Notes under the pieces: model-generated
Databases searched by the model: none
What the model was told of the DNA's origin: nothing
Seen by the model: the letters and a program-made list of their open reading frames with translations, nothing else
Made by a program: the position numbers and the translations under genes
Shown: piece by piece, positions 43,401 to 50,715 of the stretch
Layout: every line of letters starts with the position of its first letter
Numbering within the stretch: position 1 is the stretch's first letter
Origin: UBA1672 sp965263215
GTDB lineage: Bacteria; Pseudomonadota; Alphaproteobacteria; Micavibrionales; Micavibrionaceae
DNA: 64,000 nucleotides
Assembly (NCBI GenBank): GCA_965263215.1
Contig: OZ253663.1
Span: 806,001 to 870,000 of the forward strand
Reading direction: 5' to 3'

Positions 43401-44355
43401 ATGAGGTTTTTTGATCTTTCAGGGCAGGGATATAAGGTTTGAGAAAGCCGAATATTTTTGCAGCTACCCATCCGATGATTAAACCAAAAACAGCATTGAT
43501 CGTTGCACCGCAGAGCCATTTAACAAAGCCATCCAAATGCAGTGCATGAATAAAATTCTCTACTTCATGGTGGAGAAGCGGCACGGAGTGAATGATAATG
43601 CCACCGCCAACCCAGAGCATGGCTGTTGTGCCAACGGCACTGATAAATTTTAAAAATGCCGGCATGGATTTTATAATTTTTTGACCTATTTTGCGCGTCC
43701 ATTCATATTCACCGTACTTGGCCAAATGCGCACCTACGTCATCTGCTTTGACGATCAATGCTACTGCGCCATAGACACAGCAGGTAATCCCGACGGCAAT
43801 CACTAAGAGAACTGCCGATTGAATAAATAAACTGCTTTGTGCAACGACGGCATAAGAAATTGCTATCACTTCGGCCGACAATATAAAATCTGTTCTAATC
43901 GCGCCTGCTGTTCTCTTTTTTTCAAGCTCTTCCGGGGTAATGGTCGGCAGTTTTTCAGGGTTTTCTTTTATCTTCTTATACGCATCTTTATGCCGCATTT
44001 TATGTAGGACATGATGCACTTTTTCATAACCTTCAAAACAAAGATATAATCCGCCCATCGCTAAAATCGGTTTGATAATCCAAGGTGCGATAGCGCCTAA
44101 AAACAGGGCGGCAGGTACAAGATATAAAATTTTATTTTTAAGCGATGCTTTGGTGATATTCCAAATAATCGGCAGTTCGCGTTTCGGGCTGAGGCCGACC
44201 ACGTATTTTGGCGTGACTGCCGCGTCGTCAATCACCACGCCAGCGGCTTTTGTGCCTGCTGCGCCTGCCTGTGTTGCAATGTCATCCAATGAGGCCGCGG
44301 TGACCTTTACAATGGCGCTAATGTCGTCAAGAAGGGCAAGTAATCCTGTGCTCAT
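43399..44355 (-). CDS. DUF808 (YedI-like) membrane protein
   Basis: 318 residues. The N terminus STGLLALLDDISAIVKVTAASLDDIATQAGAAGTKAAGVVIDDAAVTPKYV (given here for its TKAAGVVIDDAAV core) and the SPKRELPIIW element identify DUF808. About six to seven membrane segments follow from residue 80. The inner-membrane location is predicted; the function is not known. It ends at the terminator of the small acidic gene. Confidence 0.9.
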   Translation of the reverse strand: MSTGLLALLDDISAIVKVTAASLDDIATQAGAAGTKAAGVVIDDAAVTPKYVVGLSPKRELPIIWNITKASLKNKILYLVPAALFLGAIAPWIIKPILAMGGLYLCFEGYEKVHHVLHKMRHKDAYKKIKENPEKLPTITPEELEKKRTAGAIRTDFILSAEVIAISYAVVAQSSLFIQSAVLLVIAVGITCCVYGAVALIVKADDVGAHLAKYGEYEWTRKIGQKIIKSMPAFLKFISAVGTTAMLWVGGGIIIHSVPLLHHEVENFIHALHLDGFVKWLCGATINAVFGLIIGWVAAKIFGFLKPYIPALKDQKTS

Positions 44356-44398
44356 GATTCACTTATACGGTTTTGGGTTGAATGTTGAAACCTGAATT

Positions 44399-45298
44399 TT
44401 AAAAATCAGGTGTGTGCGGTGGTTCGATGTTATCGTCTTTTTCTTTTTCGCCGCTGCTATCGTCACCACTTTCGGAATTGCCGCTCGTGTCTTCTCCTGT
44501 GCCACTGCTGCTGTCACCTGTTTCATCCCACGCGGACCTTTTTCTTGATCTGCGCGTTTCAGTAACAGGTTTTTTCCATGCAGTATATTTTGGCTCAGGT
44601 GTATTGGTGTATTCATCTTCGGCGGTTTTATTGCGGCGTAAGTTTTTAAGCATACCGGTAATGACTGCAAACGCGCTTTCGCGTATGGGTTGGGGCTCCG
44701 GTTCACCGTTTCTTAAATCGTTGATATCACGCGTAAGGCTGGCCTCGACTTCGATAACCTCTTCTGTCGTTTCAACCTGACTTAATTGTTGTTCACGTGC
44801 TTTGACGCGTTGCAGAAATTTTTTAAGCCGGCTACGCTTTTTCTTCTTGGTTTGAATGACAGATTCATCAAGGTCATCCTCAATCGCATCTTCAATGGTC
44901 TCGTCTAGCTTGTTAATGCGGTTTTCTATGTTTTCCGTGATGACGTTAATTCTGGTTTGAACATGTGTAAATAATCTTTGGAATTCCATGAACATTGCGC
45001 GGTTCATTTCACGCATTAATTGCTCAAGCTCTTCAATTTTTCTTCTTTTTTCTTCATCCCCCTTGAGGTTTCCTGCAAGGGCAAGTGAAGAATGTTCACC
45101 ATACACAAGGTGGTGAACAGCATAGCCGGTCGAATACCCTTTAATCTCCATCATAAGCTGCACCATGTTGCGCAGTGATTCTTTGAGGTTGTCCAAGCCA
45201 ATAGAATTGGGTCGTGCAAGAAAAGCGTTCAACTCACGTAGAGCTTCTGTTTCCAGTGCTTCTTCTTCCGTAATATGAAATGCTTGTGCTGTATTCAT
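44399..45298 (-). CDS. hypothetical coiled-coil protein with low-complexity acidic tail
   Basis: 299 residues and no recognised domain. Three parts are visible: a helical start (about 1-75) with MVQLMMEIKGYSTGYAVHHLVYGEH; a Lys/Glu-rich coiled coil (about 80-210) with a basic patch KKKKRSRLKK; and a tail (about 255-299) made mainly of Ser, Gly, Asp and Glu. No signal peptide or membrane helix. It lies 43 bases upstream of the DUF808 gene on the same strand and may be co-transcribed. The tail resembles a disordered, perhaps phospho-regulated region, but that is a guess. Confidence 0.7.
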   Translation of the reverse strand: MNTAQAFHITEEEALETEALRELNAFLARPNSIGLDNLKESLRNMVQLMMEIKGYSTGYAVHHLVYGEHSSLALAGNLKGDEEKRRKIEELEQLMREMNRAMFMEFQRLFTHVQTRINVITENIENRINKLDETIEDAIEDDLDESVIQTKKKKRSRLKKFLQRVKAREQQLSQVETTEEVIEVEASLTRDINDLRNGEPEPQPIRESAFAVITGMLKNLRRNKTAEDEYTNTPEPKYTAWKKPVTETRRSRKRSAWDETGDSSSGTGEDTSGNSESGDDSSGEKEKDDNIEPPHTPDF

Positions 45299-45356
45299 TT
45301 TGTGAGGCCCGCATGTTTTTTATGTGTGCACTTATAGGTGAGAAAACTGATTTTGT

Positions 45357-45400
45357 CAAAAAATGACCCGGACGCTTGTGTGGGGGGATGCGTCCGAGTC
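45357..45400 (-). terminator. Rho-independent terminator of the diguanylate cyclase gene
   Basis: On the minus strand an 11-pair stem (plus 45390-45400 with 45365-45375, one G-U) closes a 14-base loop and is followed by a run of T (plus A-run 45358-45363). A second hairpin, ACACCTGC (45410-45417) with GCAGGTGT (45443-45450), lies between the stop codon and this terminator and could protect or process the 3' end. Confidence 0.85.
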
Positions 45401-45462
45401 TTGGGGGTTACACCTGCTGTCAGAATTGGGTTAGGGAGTAATGCAGGTGTATAGGGTATTTT

Positions 45463-46185
45463 TTAATGCGCCGTTTGGCGCTCCTTCTTATTTTTGTACA
45501 TGCCTTTATCAGCTTGTTCGATAATGCTTTCGATGGTGTCGCCTTGGGAATATTCCTTTAAACCCAAGCTGCCATGGATGTGCACGGTCGAGCCTTTCCA
45601 ATCAAATGTTAGGGCATTCAAATCATTGCCAATTTTTTTTGCTCGTTTCATGGCTTTTGCAATCGATGTGTTGGGCATTAAAATGATAAACTCATCACCG
45701 CCCATACGCGCCACTAAATCCATTGGACGGACTGTCGATTTTAAGAAAAGTGCGACAGTTCTCAGGGCTTCGTCGCCTGCTAAATGTCCGAATGTATCAT
45801 TGATGGTTTTGAAATAATCAAGATCAATCATAATAAGCAAACCACCGGTGTTTTGTGCTCGGTTGGTTCTATCCAGTTCACCTTTGAAATTGGTATAAAA
45901 GCCGCGGCGATTGGTAATGCCTGTTAATTCATCTATTGTCAGGATGCTTTCCAGATCTTGGATACGCTGTTCCTTTTCTGCAAGCTCACGTTCTGTCTGT
46001 TGAAGCATTTTGTAAGCTGCCTTAAGCAGAGCCGTTGCTTCAACCGTTTTTCCGTAAGTATCACTTTTTTTCAGGAACCCAAGGAATTCCCCCGTGTTAC
46101 CTAAAAAGCGTTTACCTGTCTTTACATCCCTTGAAATATTCGTTTGTTTTTCAATAAGTTCGTTTTGGTAAATATCCGATGTCAT
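45463..46185 (-). CDS. GGDEF diguanylate cyclase
   Basis: Makes cyclic di-GMP. 240 residues from the ATG at 46185, which has AAGGGT before it; a further upstream frame to 46260 is basic and unlikely. An N-terminal helical part (about 1-75) ends in a coiled coil (MLQQTERELAEKEQRIQDLE); the GGDEF domain follows with the active-site loop GGDEF intact and RPMD five residues ahead, matching the RxxD inhibitory site. No signal peptide or membrane helix, so it is cytosolic. The input signal is unknown. It is the second diguanylate cyclase in the window, with PleD. Confidence 0.92.
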   Translation of the reverse strand: MTSDIYQNELIEKQTNISRDVKTGKRFLGNTGEFLGFLKKSDTYGKTVEATALLKAAYKMLQQTERELAEKEQRIQDLESILTIDELTGITNRRGFYTNFKGELDRTNRAQNTGGLLIMIDLDYFKTINDTFGHLAGDEALRTVALFLKSTVRPMDLVARMGGDEFIILMPNTSIAKAMKRAKKIGNDLNALTFDWKGSTVHIHGSLGLKEYSQGDTIESIIEQADKGMYKNKKERQTAH

Positions 46186-46514
46186 GTTAGCTACCCTTTC
46201 TTTTGAACGCCGAAGCGTCCGTTTACGCAAAGTTCCCATCGAAACCCTTGCGAAAAGCATGCCAAATTATGTAATGTGCTTATTTATTCAATTATATCAG
46301 TGTTTTATTTTGGTTGTGCGTGCCGTTTTCCGTAATGTTTTGATTGGGTTAGTTTTTCCTGATGTAAGTTTTTTCATGTAAAAAAGCGGCAAAGAATGCC
46401 GGAATCCTCTTATTCCCCTTTGACCATAGAGGCGTTTCGGGTAGGATATAAGCAGTGCACAAAGCACGTAATTTTGTTAGCTTTAATCGAATTCCGAGAA
46501 TAAATAAGGTCTGT
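46186..46514. other. intergenic region between the diguanylate cyclase and eipB
   Basis: About 330 bases between divergent genes. A plausible eipB promoter is TTGACC (46419-46424) with TAGGAT (46441-46446), spacing 16. A small stem CGGCA / TGCCG at about 46387-46400 is followed by T residues on the minus strand, a weak terminator-like element. A 40-codon hydrophobic frame at 46259-46381 has no ribosome site and is not called. Confidence 0.5.
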
Positions 46515-47414
46515 ATGCGTATTTCTAAAAAATCAAAAAAGATCATCGGTTTAATTGGTTTCTGTTTTATGATTGTCTGTGTTGCGCCCAATCTTGCGCA
46601 TGCAACATTAGATCGTGCCCGTAAGGCGGGCTTTATGCCCCATAAGGCACTCTATGATATTCGACTTTCTTCTAAGAATAGCAGCTCTAAAATCGCTAAT
46701 ATACGCGGTAAAATGTTTTATGAATGGCAACCATCTTGTGATGCGTGGATATCAACGCACAGGTTTGATATGTTGTATGAATATAGTGAAATGCCGGCGG
46801 TTCGTGTAACCAGTGATTTTTCAACCTATGAATCTTTTGACGGAAAAAACTTTAATTTTACGTCTCAACGTAAAAGAGACGGCATCGTTTTTGAAGAAGT
46901 GCGCGGTAATGTGAGTGCAAATGGAGCAGATTATCCAAACGAAGCTGTTTATACGATTCCTGAGGATTTAATCTTTGATTTGCCGAAGGGGACGCTTTTC
47001 CCTATGGCGCATACGCTTGATGTCTTGAAATCCGTTAAGGAAGGTAAGAAATTCTATAAGGCGACGATTTTCGATGGCAGTGATGAAGAGGGGCCGGTCG
47101 ATGTGAATAGCTTCACGGGCAAACCGACGATTTACAAGGTGCCGGAACAGTATAAATCCCATATTGATGCCAATCTCGTAAACAATAAAAGCTGGGATAT
47201 GCGCCTTGCATTTTTCCCTTTGCACAAGCCTGACAGTACATCAGATTATGAAATGTCTCTGGTTTTTCATGAAAATGGCGTCATTAGTGATATGGAAATT
47301 GAATATGGTGAATTTTCTGTCACCCAAAAATTGGTCGCGATTGAGGCATTAGGCGATGCCTGTAATGCAGAATCGGGATTAAATAAGGATAAAGAGGGTA
47401 AAACAAAAGAATAA
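46515..47414 (+). CDS. eipB: EipB-like (DUF1849) periplasmic envelope-integrity protein
   Basis: Alphaproteobacterial periplasmic beta-barrel-like protein needed for envelope integrity in Brucella. From the ATG at 46515 (after AAGG) it has 299 residues, a signal peptide of about 30 (cleavage after AHA), then the DUF1849 start MPHKALYDIRL, SKIANIRGKMFYEW, and a paired cysteine arrangement: Cys75 in WQPSCDAW and one near the C terminus in GDACNAE. A disulphide joining these regions is known in Brucella EipB. An upstream start at 46455 is possible but spoils the signal peptide. Confidence 0.88.
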   Translation: MRISKKSKKIIGLIGFCFMIVCVAPNLAHATLDRARKAGFMPHKALYDIRLSSKNSSSKIANIRGKMFYEWQPSCDAWISTHRFDMLYEYSEMPAVRVTSDFSTYESFDGKNFNFTSQRKRDGIVFEEVRGNVSANGADYPNEAVYTIPEDLIFDLPKGTLFPMAHTLDVLKSVKEGKKFYKATIFDGSDEEGPVDVNSFTGKPTIYKVPEQYKSHIDANLVNNKSWDMRLAFFPLHKPDSTSDYEMSLVFHENGVISDMEIEYGEFSVTQKLVAIEALGDACNAESGLNKDKEGKTKE

Positions 47415-47503
47415 ACTTTTATGGTCTATATTAACGATTTAGCAATGCCTTGGGCATAAGATGTTGCTGAAATAACGAATTCGCAAGGTTTGTGGCACAA
47501 GAA

Positions 47504-47926
47504 ATGAGAAAAAAAGTCCTTATAGTCGAAGATAATGAGCTGAATATGAAGCTTTTTCACGACCTTTTGGAAGCACATGATATAGATACTGTGCAGACAA
47601 GAGAGGGGGCTCTTGCTTATGATATGGCACTTGAGCATAATCCGGATCTTATTATTATGGACATTCAACTGCCGGAAATCTCTGGCCTTGATATCACTAA
47701 ACAACTTAAAGAAAATGACACATTGAAAAATATTCCAGTGATTGCCGTTACAGCGTTTGCCATGAAAGGTGATGAGCAGAAAATTCGTGAGGGCGGGTGT
47801 GAGGACTACATATCTAAGCCAATTTCTGTGTCGTCTTTTATTGAGGTGGTTCGCAAACATCTGGACAGGGATGTATTGGCAGTTCCCCAAAATAATCAAC
47901 CAGAACCAAAAAAGGAGACGCTCTAA
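47504..47926 (+). CDS. divK: single-domain response regulator DivK
   Basis: Receiver-only regulator of cell polarity and cell-cycle kinases. From the ATG at 47504 the protein has 140 residues and the phosphoacceptor falls at Asp53 in IMDIQLPEISG, exactly as in Caulobacter DivK; acid pocket residues are VEDNELNMKLFHDLLEAH. A GTG at 47492 would add four residues and has a better ribosome site (AAGGT). Thr and Lys switch residues are in VTAFAMKGDE and YISKPIS. It shares one base with pleD, forming the usual divK-pleD unit. Confidence 0.94.
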   Translation: MRKKVLIVEDNELNMKLFHDLLEAHDIDTVQTREGALAYDMALEHNPDLIIMDIQLPEISGLDITKQLKENDTLKNIPVIAVTAFAMKGDEQKIREGGCEDYISKPISVSSFIEVVRKHLDRDVLAVPQNNQPEPKKETL

Positions 47927-49437
47927 TGTCTGCACGCGTTCTCGTTGTCGATGATATTTTGCCTAACGTTAAATTGTTAGAAGCTAAGCTTGCTTGTGAG
48001 TATTACGATGTAATCACAGCCACCAGTGGCCAAGAGGCTTTGGAAAAAGTCGAAAGTGAAAATCCGGATATTGTTTTATTGGATGTCATGATGCCTGGTA
48101 TGGATGGTTTTGAAGTGTGCAAACGCATTAAATCGAATTCTGAAAAGGCGCATATTCCTGTTGTGATGGTTACGGCTTTAACCGACATTCAGGATAAGGT
48201 GCGCGGCCTTGAAGTTGGCGCGGATGATTTCTTAAGCAAGCCGATTAATGACGTAGCTCTCATGGCGCGCGTGCGTTCTTTGGCACGTTTGAAAATGGCT
48301 TTAGATGAATGGCGCATTCGTGAGAATGCGGCCAATCAATTTGGTGTTGTCACTGAAAAAACAAATTTAATGAAAGAGCCGGTAGAAGGTGCACGCATTC
48401 TTCTGATTGAAGATAAAGAATTTGATAAAAACAAAGTAATTGAAGCACTTGCAACGGATTTAAATATCGTGATGACCGTTGACAGTGGCATGAAGGCAAT
48501 GGAACTTGTTGCGTCGCAGGAATTTGATATTCTGATGGTTAGCTTGAATTTGGAAAATGAAGATGGCTTGCGCCTCTGTTCACATCTTCGTTCAAACGAA
48601 CGTACGCGTGCTCTACCGATCGTTATGATCGCTGAGGAAAGGGATATGGATCGTGTGGCGCATGGTATGGAAATCGGCGCTTATGATTACATTTTAAGAC
48701 CAATCGAGAAAAGCGAACTATTAGCGCGCATGCGCACGCAAGTCCGTCGTAAAAGATTTCAGGAACGTTTGCGCTCCAGTTATGAAATTAGCCTTTCTAT
48801 GGCACTGACAGACAGCTTAACAGGCCTGTATAATCGCCGTTATCTGGAAGTACATCTTGAAAAACTCATTGAGAGTAATGCACAAAGCAAAAAGGCTTTG
48901 GCGGTTATTATGCTGGATATTGATCATTTCAAAGAGGTCAATGATACGCATGGGCATGGTGTCGGCGATGAAGTTTTAAAAATATTCTCGGAACGTCTCA
49001 AGGACAATGTTCGTAGTTTTGATCTGGTGACGAGAATGGGCGGTGAAGAATTTGTTGTCATTTTGCCTGATGTGTCTCCTGAACGTGCATATATGGTGGC
49101 AGAACGTTTGCGCAAATCAATCGGAGAAGTACCAATTCCTTGTGCTGTTGAAGGTGGCGCGCTGAAAATTACTACATCTGTTGGTGGCGCGATTATTAAT
49201 AATGGTGGCCATAATAATGCCAGCGTACTTGAGCGTGCAGATAAAACACTGTATGAAGCAAAAAAATCTGGACGTGACTGCACGATTTTTGAGGGTAAAG
49301 GTAAGATTACAGCCGATGACTATAAAGAGATTGAACGTGTCTTTATGGCAGAGGATGCAAGTGAAAATGTCGCTTCAGCGACGAACATTATTGTTGAAGA
49401 GCAAACTGAAAAAGAAAATTCAACCAGTCAGGCGTAA
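47926..49437 (+). CDS. pleD: diguanylate cyclase response regulator PleD
   Basis: Two receiver domains followed by GGDEF; makes c-di-GMP at the pole during the swarmer-to-stalked switch in Caulobacter. 503 residues. Receiver 1 has Asp53 in VLLDVMMPGMDGFE; receiver 2 (about 155-275) is degenerate, with LMVSLNLENEDG in place of the phosphoacceptor site. GGDEF has the active GGEEF loop and RSFD (RxxD) five residues ahead, an allosteric inhibition site. C-terminal 50 residues are an unstructured Glu/Ser tail. The start overlaps the divK stop (TAATG). Confidence 0.95.
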   Translation: MSARVLVVDDILPNVKLLEAKLACEYYDVITATSGQEALEKVESENPDIVLLDVMMPGMDGFEVCKRIKSNSEKAHIPVVMVTALTDIQDKVRGLEVGADDFLSKPINDVALMARVRSLARLKMALDEWRIRENAANQFGVVTEKTNLMKEPVEGARILLIEDKEFDKNKVIEALATDLNIVMTVDSGMKAMELVASQEFDILMVSLNLENEDGLRLCSHLRSNERTRALPIVMIAEERDMDRVAHGMEIGAYDYILRPIEKSELLARMRTQVRRKRFQERLRSSYEISLSMALTDSLTGLYNRRYLEVHLEKLIESNAQSKKALAVIMLDIDHFKEVNDTHGHGVGDEVLKIFSERLKDNVRSFDLVTRMGGEEFVVILPDVSPERAYMVAERLRKSIGEVPIPCAVEGGALKITTSVGGAIINNGGHNNASVLERADKTLYEAKKSGRDCTIFEGKGKITADDYKEIERVFMAEDASENVASATNIIVEEQTEKENSTSQA

Positions 49438-49439
49438 TC

Positions 49440-50312
49440 CTATTTTTCGCCCTTATCCTTCTTATAAGCCGTCATTTTAAATGTTCCGCCTTGATCTAAA
49501 TAGGTGGTCATGGGGAACTCATATTCCGAAATGTCAAATCTGTAGCTCAGTTTGCCCGGATCAAAAATAATCACCAGTTCATTACCTTGAATATGCCAAC
49601 TTTGTTCCGGAACGTATGCGTATGGTCCGGGCTTTGACCAATTATGCCCCAATGATCCGTCCGGCTTAAGGTGTAAATATGCCCCTCTAAACCACAACGC
49701 TCTGATACCTTGGTCAAAACGAATATTATCATTAATGGGTTCGATGCGTGAGAAAAGATATTCATAAGGCGTTTTGCCAGTTGATACAGTTTCAAGCGCA
49801 GCGTTTTCATTATGCACGTCCGTTTTCATTGGCGGATTAGCAAGCATCATATTGAGATAATTAACGGATCCGGTTCCGGTTACATCCATTCTGGTGATAT
49901 TGATTGCGCGTATAGTCGTGGCATCAGCGGCTATATTTTCTGCCAATAGTGCAAAATGATATGGTGTATCAGCCAAGAGTTTCGCAGAGCGTTGCTGCTT
50001 GTCCTTCGCGTTAGCCCCAAACGCCAGAAAAGTCGGATAAGACATACCAGTGTCATCTTGCACCTTTGTTGCGTTACCACCATGAAGATTTAAGATGCGA
50101 TCGCGATTTTTACTGACGGCTGTGAGCCTGCATGAAACGGTACGGTCTTTCAGTGAACAATAATTAACGGTTATCGCAATGCCGTGCATTTCCCGTTTTA
50201 CCTGTCCAAACATTTTCTGATTGGATGTGGTCGTTGGCCCTTGCTGTTGTTGCGGCATACAAGATGTTAGCGGGATACAAAAAAACGCGAGCAAAAGAAT
50301 AAAAGTGCGCAC
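49440..50312 (-). CDS. hypothetical lipoprotein
   Basis: 290 residues from a GTG at 50312, which has AAAGGAT eight bases ahead; the frame extends to 50378, but that would spoil the signal. The lipobox is IPLTSC with Cys18. After a Gln/Thr-rich linker, an N-terminal beta-sandwich-like domain (about 35-165) carries two cysteines in NYCSLKDRTVSCRL, as in DUF4352-like folds. The C-terminal domain is beta-rich with RFDQGIRALWFRG and GELVIIFDPG-like strands. It is convergent with pleD, 2 bases apart. Role not known. Confidence 0.8.
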   Translation of the reverse strand: MRTFILLLAFFCIPLTSCMPQQQQGPTTTSNQKMFGQVKREMHGIAITVNYCSLKDRTVSCRLTAVSKNRDRILNLHGGNATKVQDDTGMSYPTFLAFGANAKDKQQRSAKLLADTPYHFALLAENIAADATTIRAINITRMDVTGTGSVNYLNMMLANPPMKTDVHNENAALETVSTGKTPYEYLFSRIEPINDNIRFDQGIRALWFRGAYLHLKPDGSLGHNWSKPGPYAYVPEQSWHIQGNELVIIFDPGKLSYRFDISEYEFPMTTYLDQGGTFKMTAYKKDKGEK

Positions 50313-50383
50313 AGGCAAAGATCCTTTATATGAATTCGTGGATGGTTTTAGATTGGCATAGGGGCGATGCGATAACAATATTT

Positions 50384-50418
50384 AAAAAATAAAAACGCCC
50401 GCGAAACTCGAGGGCGTT
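50384..50418 (-). terminator. Rho-independent terminator after rpmG
   Basis: On the minus strand AACGCCC (plus 50412-50418) pairs with GGGCGTT (plus 50394-50400) around an 11-base loop, followed by a T-rich run (plus A-run 50384-50395). It lies about 26 bases after the rpmG stop and closes the rpmG transcript. Confidence 0.88.
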
Positions 50419-50444
50419 CTTGAAATTCGGAAAAATAAAAAAAC

Positions 50445-50648
50445 TTAGTTTTTCTTCGATGGTGGCATTTTCTTTTCAACAAACATAACGTGCATGCCTT
50501 TTTTGCCAGTCTCGGGGTTTACGGCCCATGGGTCGTATTTTTTCTTTTTGATTTTATATTCCGCGCGAGTAGAGCGTTTCGTGTAATAGCGGTATCCTGT
50601 ACCTGCTTCGCTTTCTAATCTCACTTTAACGTATGATGCCTTCGCCAT
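50445..50648 (-). CDS. rpmG: 50S ribosomal protein bL33
   Basis: Small basic large-subunit protein. 67 residues against the usual 55. The N half is typical (MAKASYVKVRLESEAGTGYR). The extra length comes from a short insert near KYDPWAVNPETGKKG and an extended C terminus. No cysteine pairs, so the zinc-free (C-minus) type. SD AGGAATTAAG lies before the ATG. rpmG is often near rnr and pleD in alphaproteobacteria. It is followed by a strong terminator. Confidence 0.92.
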   Translation of the reverse strand: MAKASYVKVRLESEAGTGYRYYTKRSTRAEYKIKKKKYDPWAVNPETGKKGMHVMFVEKKMPPSKKN

Positions 50649-50715
50649 AACTTAATTCCTAAATTCTGTATTGAGTGTCGCTTTATGAAAGGTTTTGGAA
50701 AAAATGTCAAGTATT

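Noticed and set aside
46259..46381. 40-codon hydrophobic frame in the diguanylate cyclase-eipB gap
   Set aside because: No ribosome site, no conservation evidence and AT-rich spacer composition.
46387..46400. Terminator-like stem on the minus strand ahead of the diguanylate cyclase gene
   Set aside because: Stem of five pairs and no transcript known to end there.
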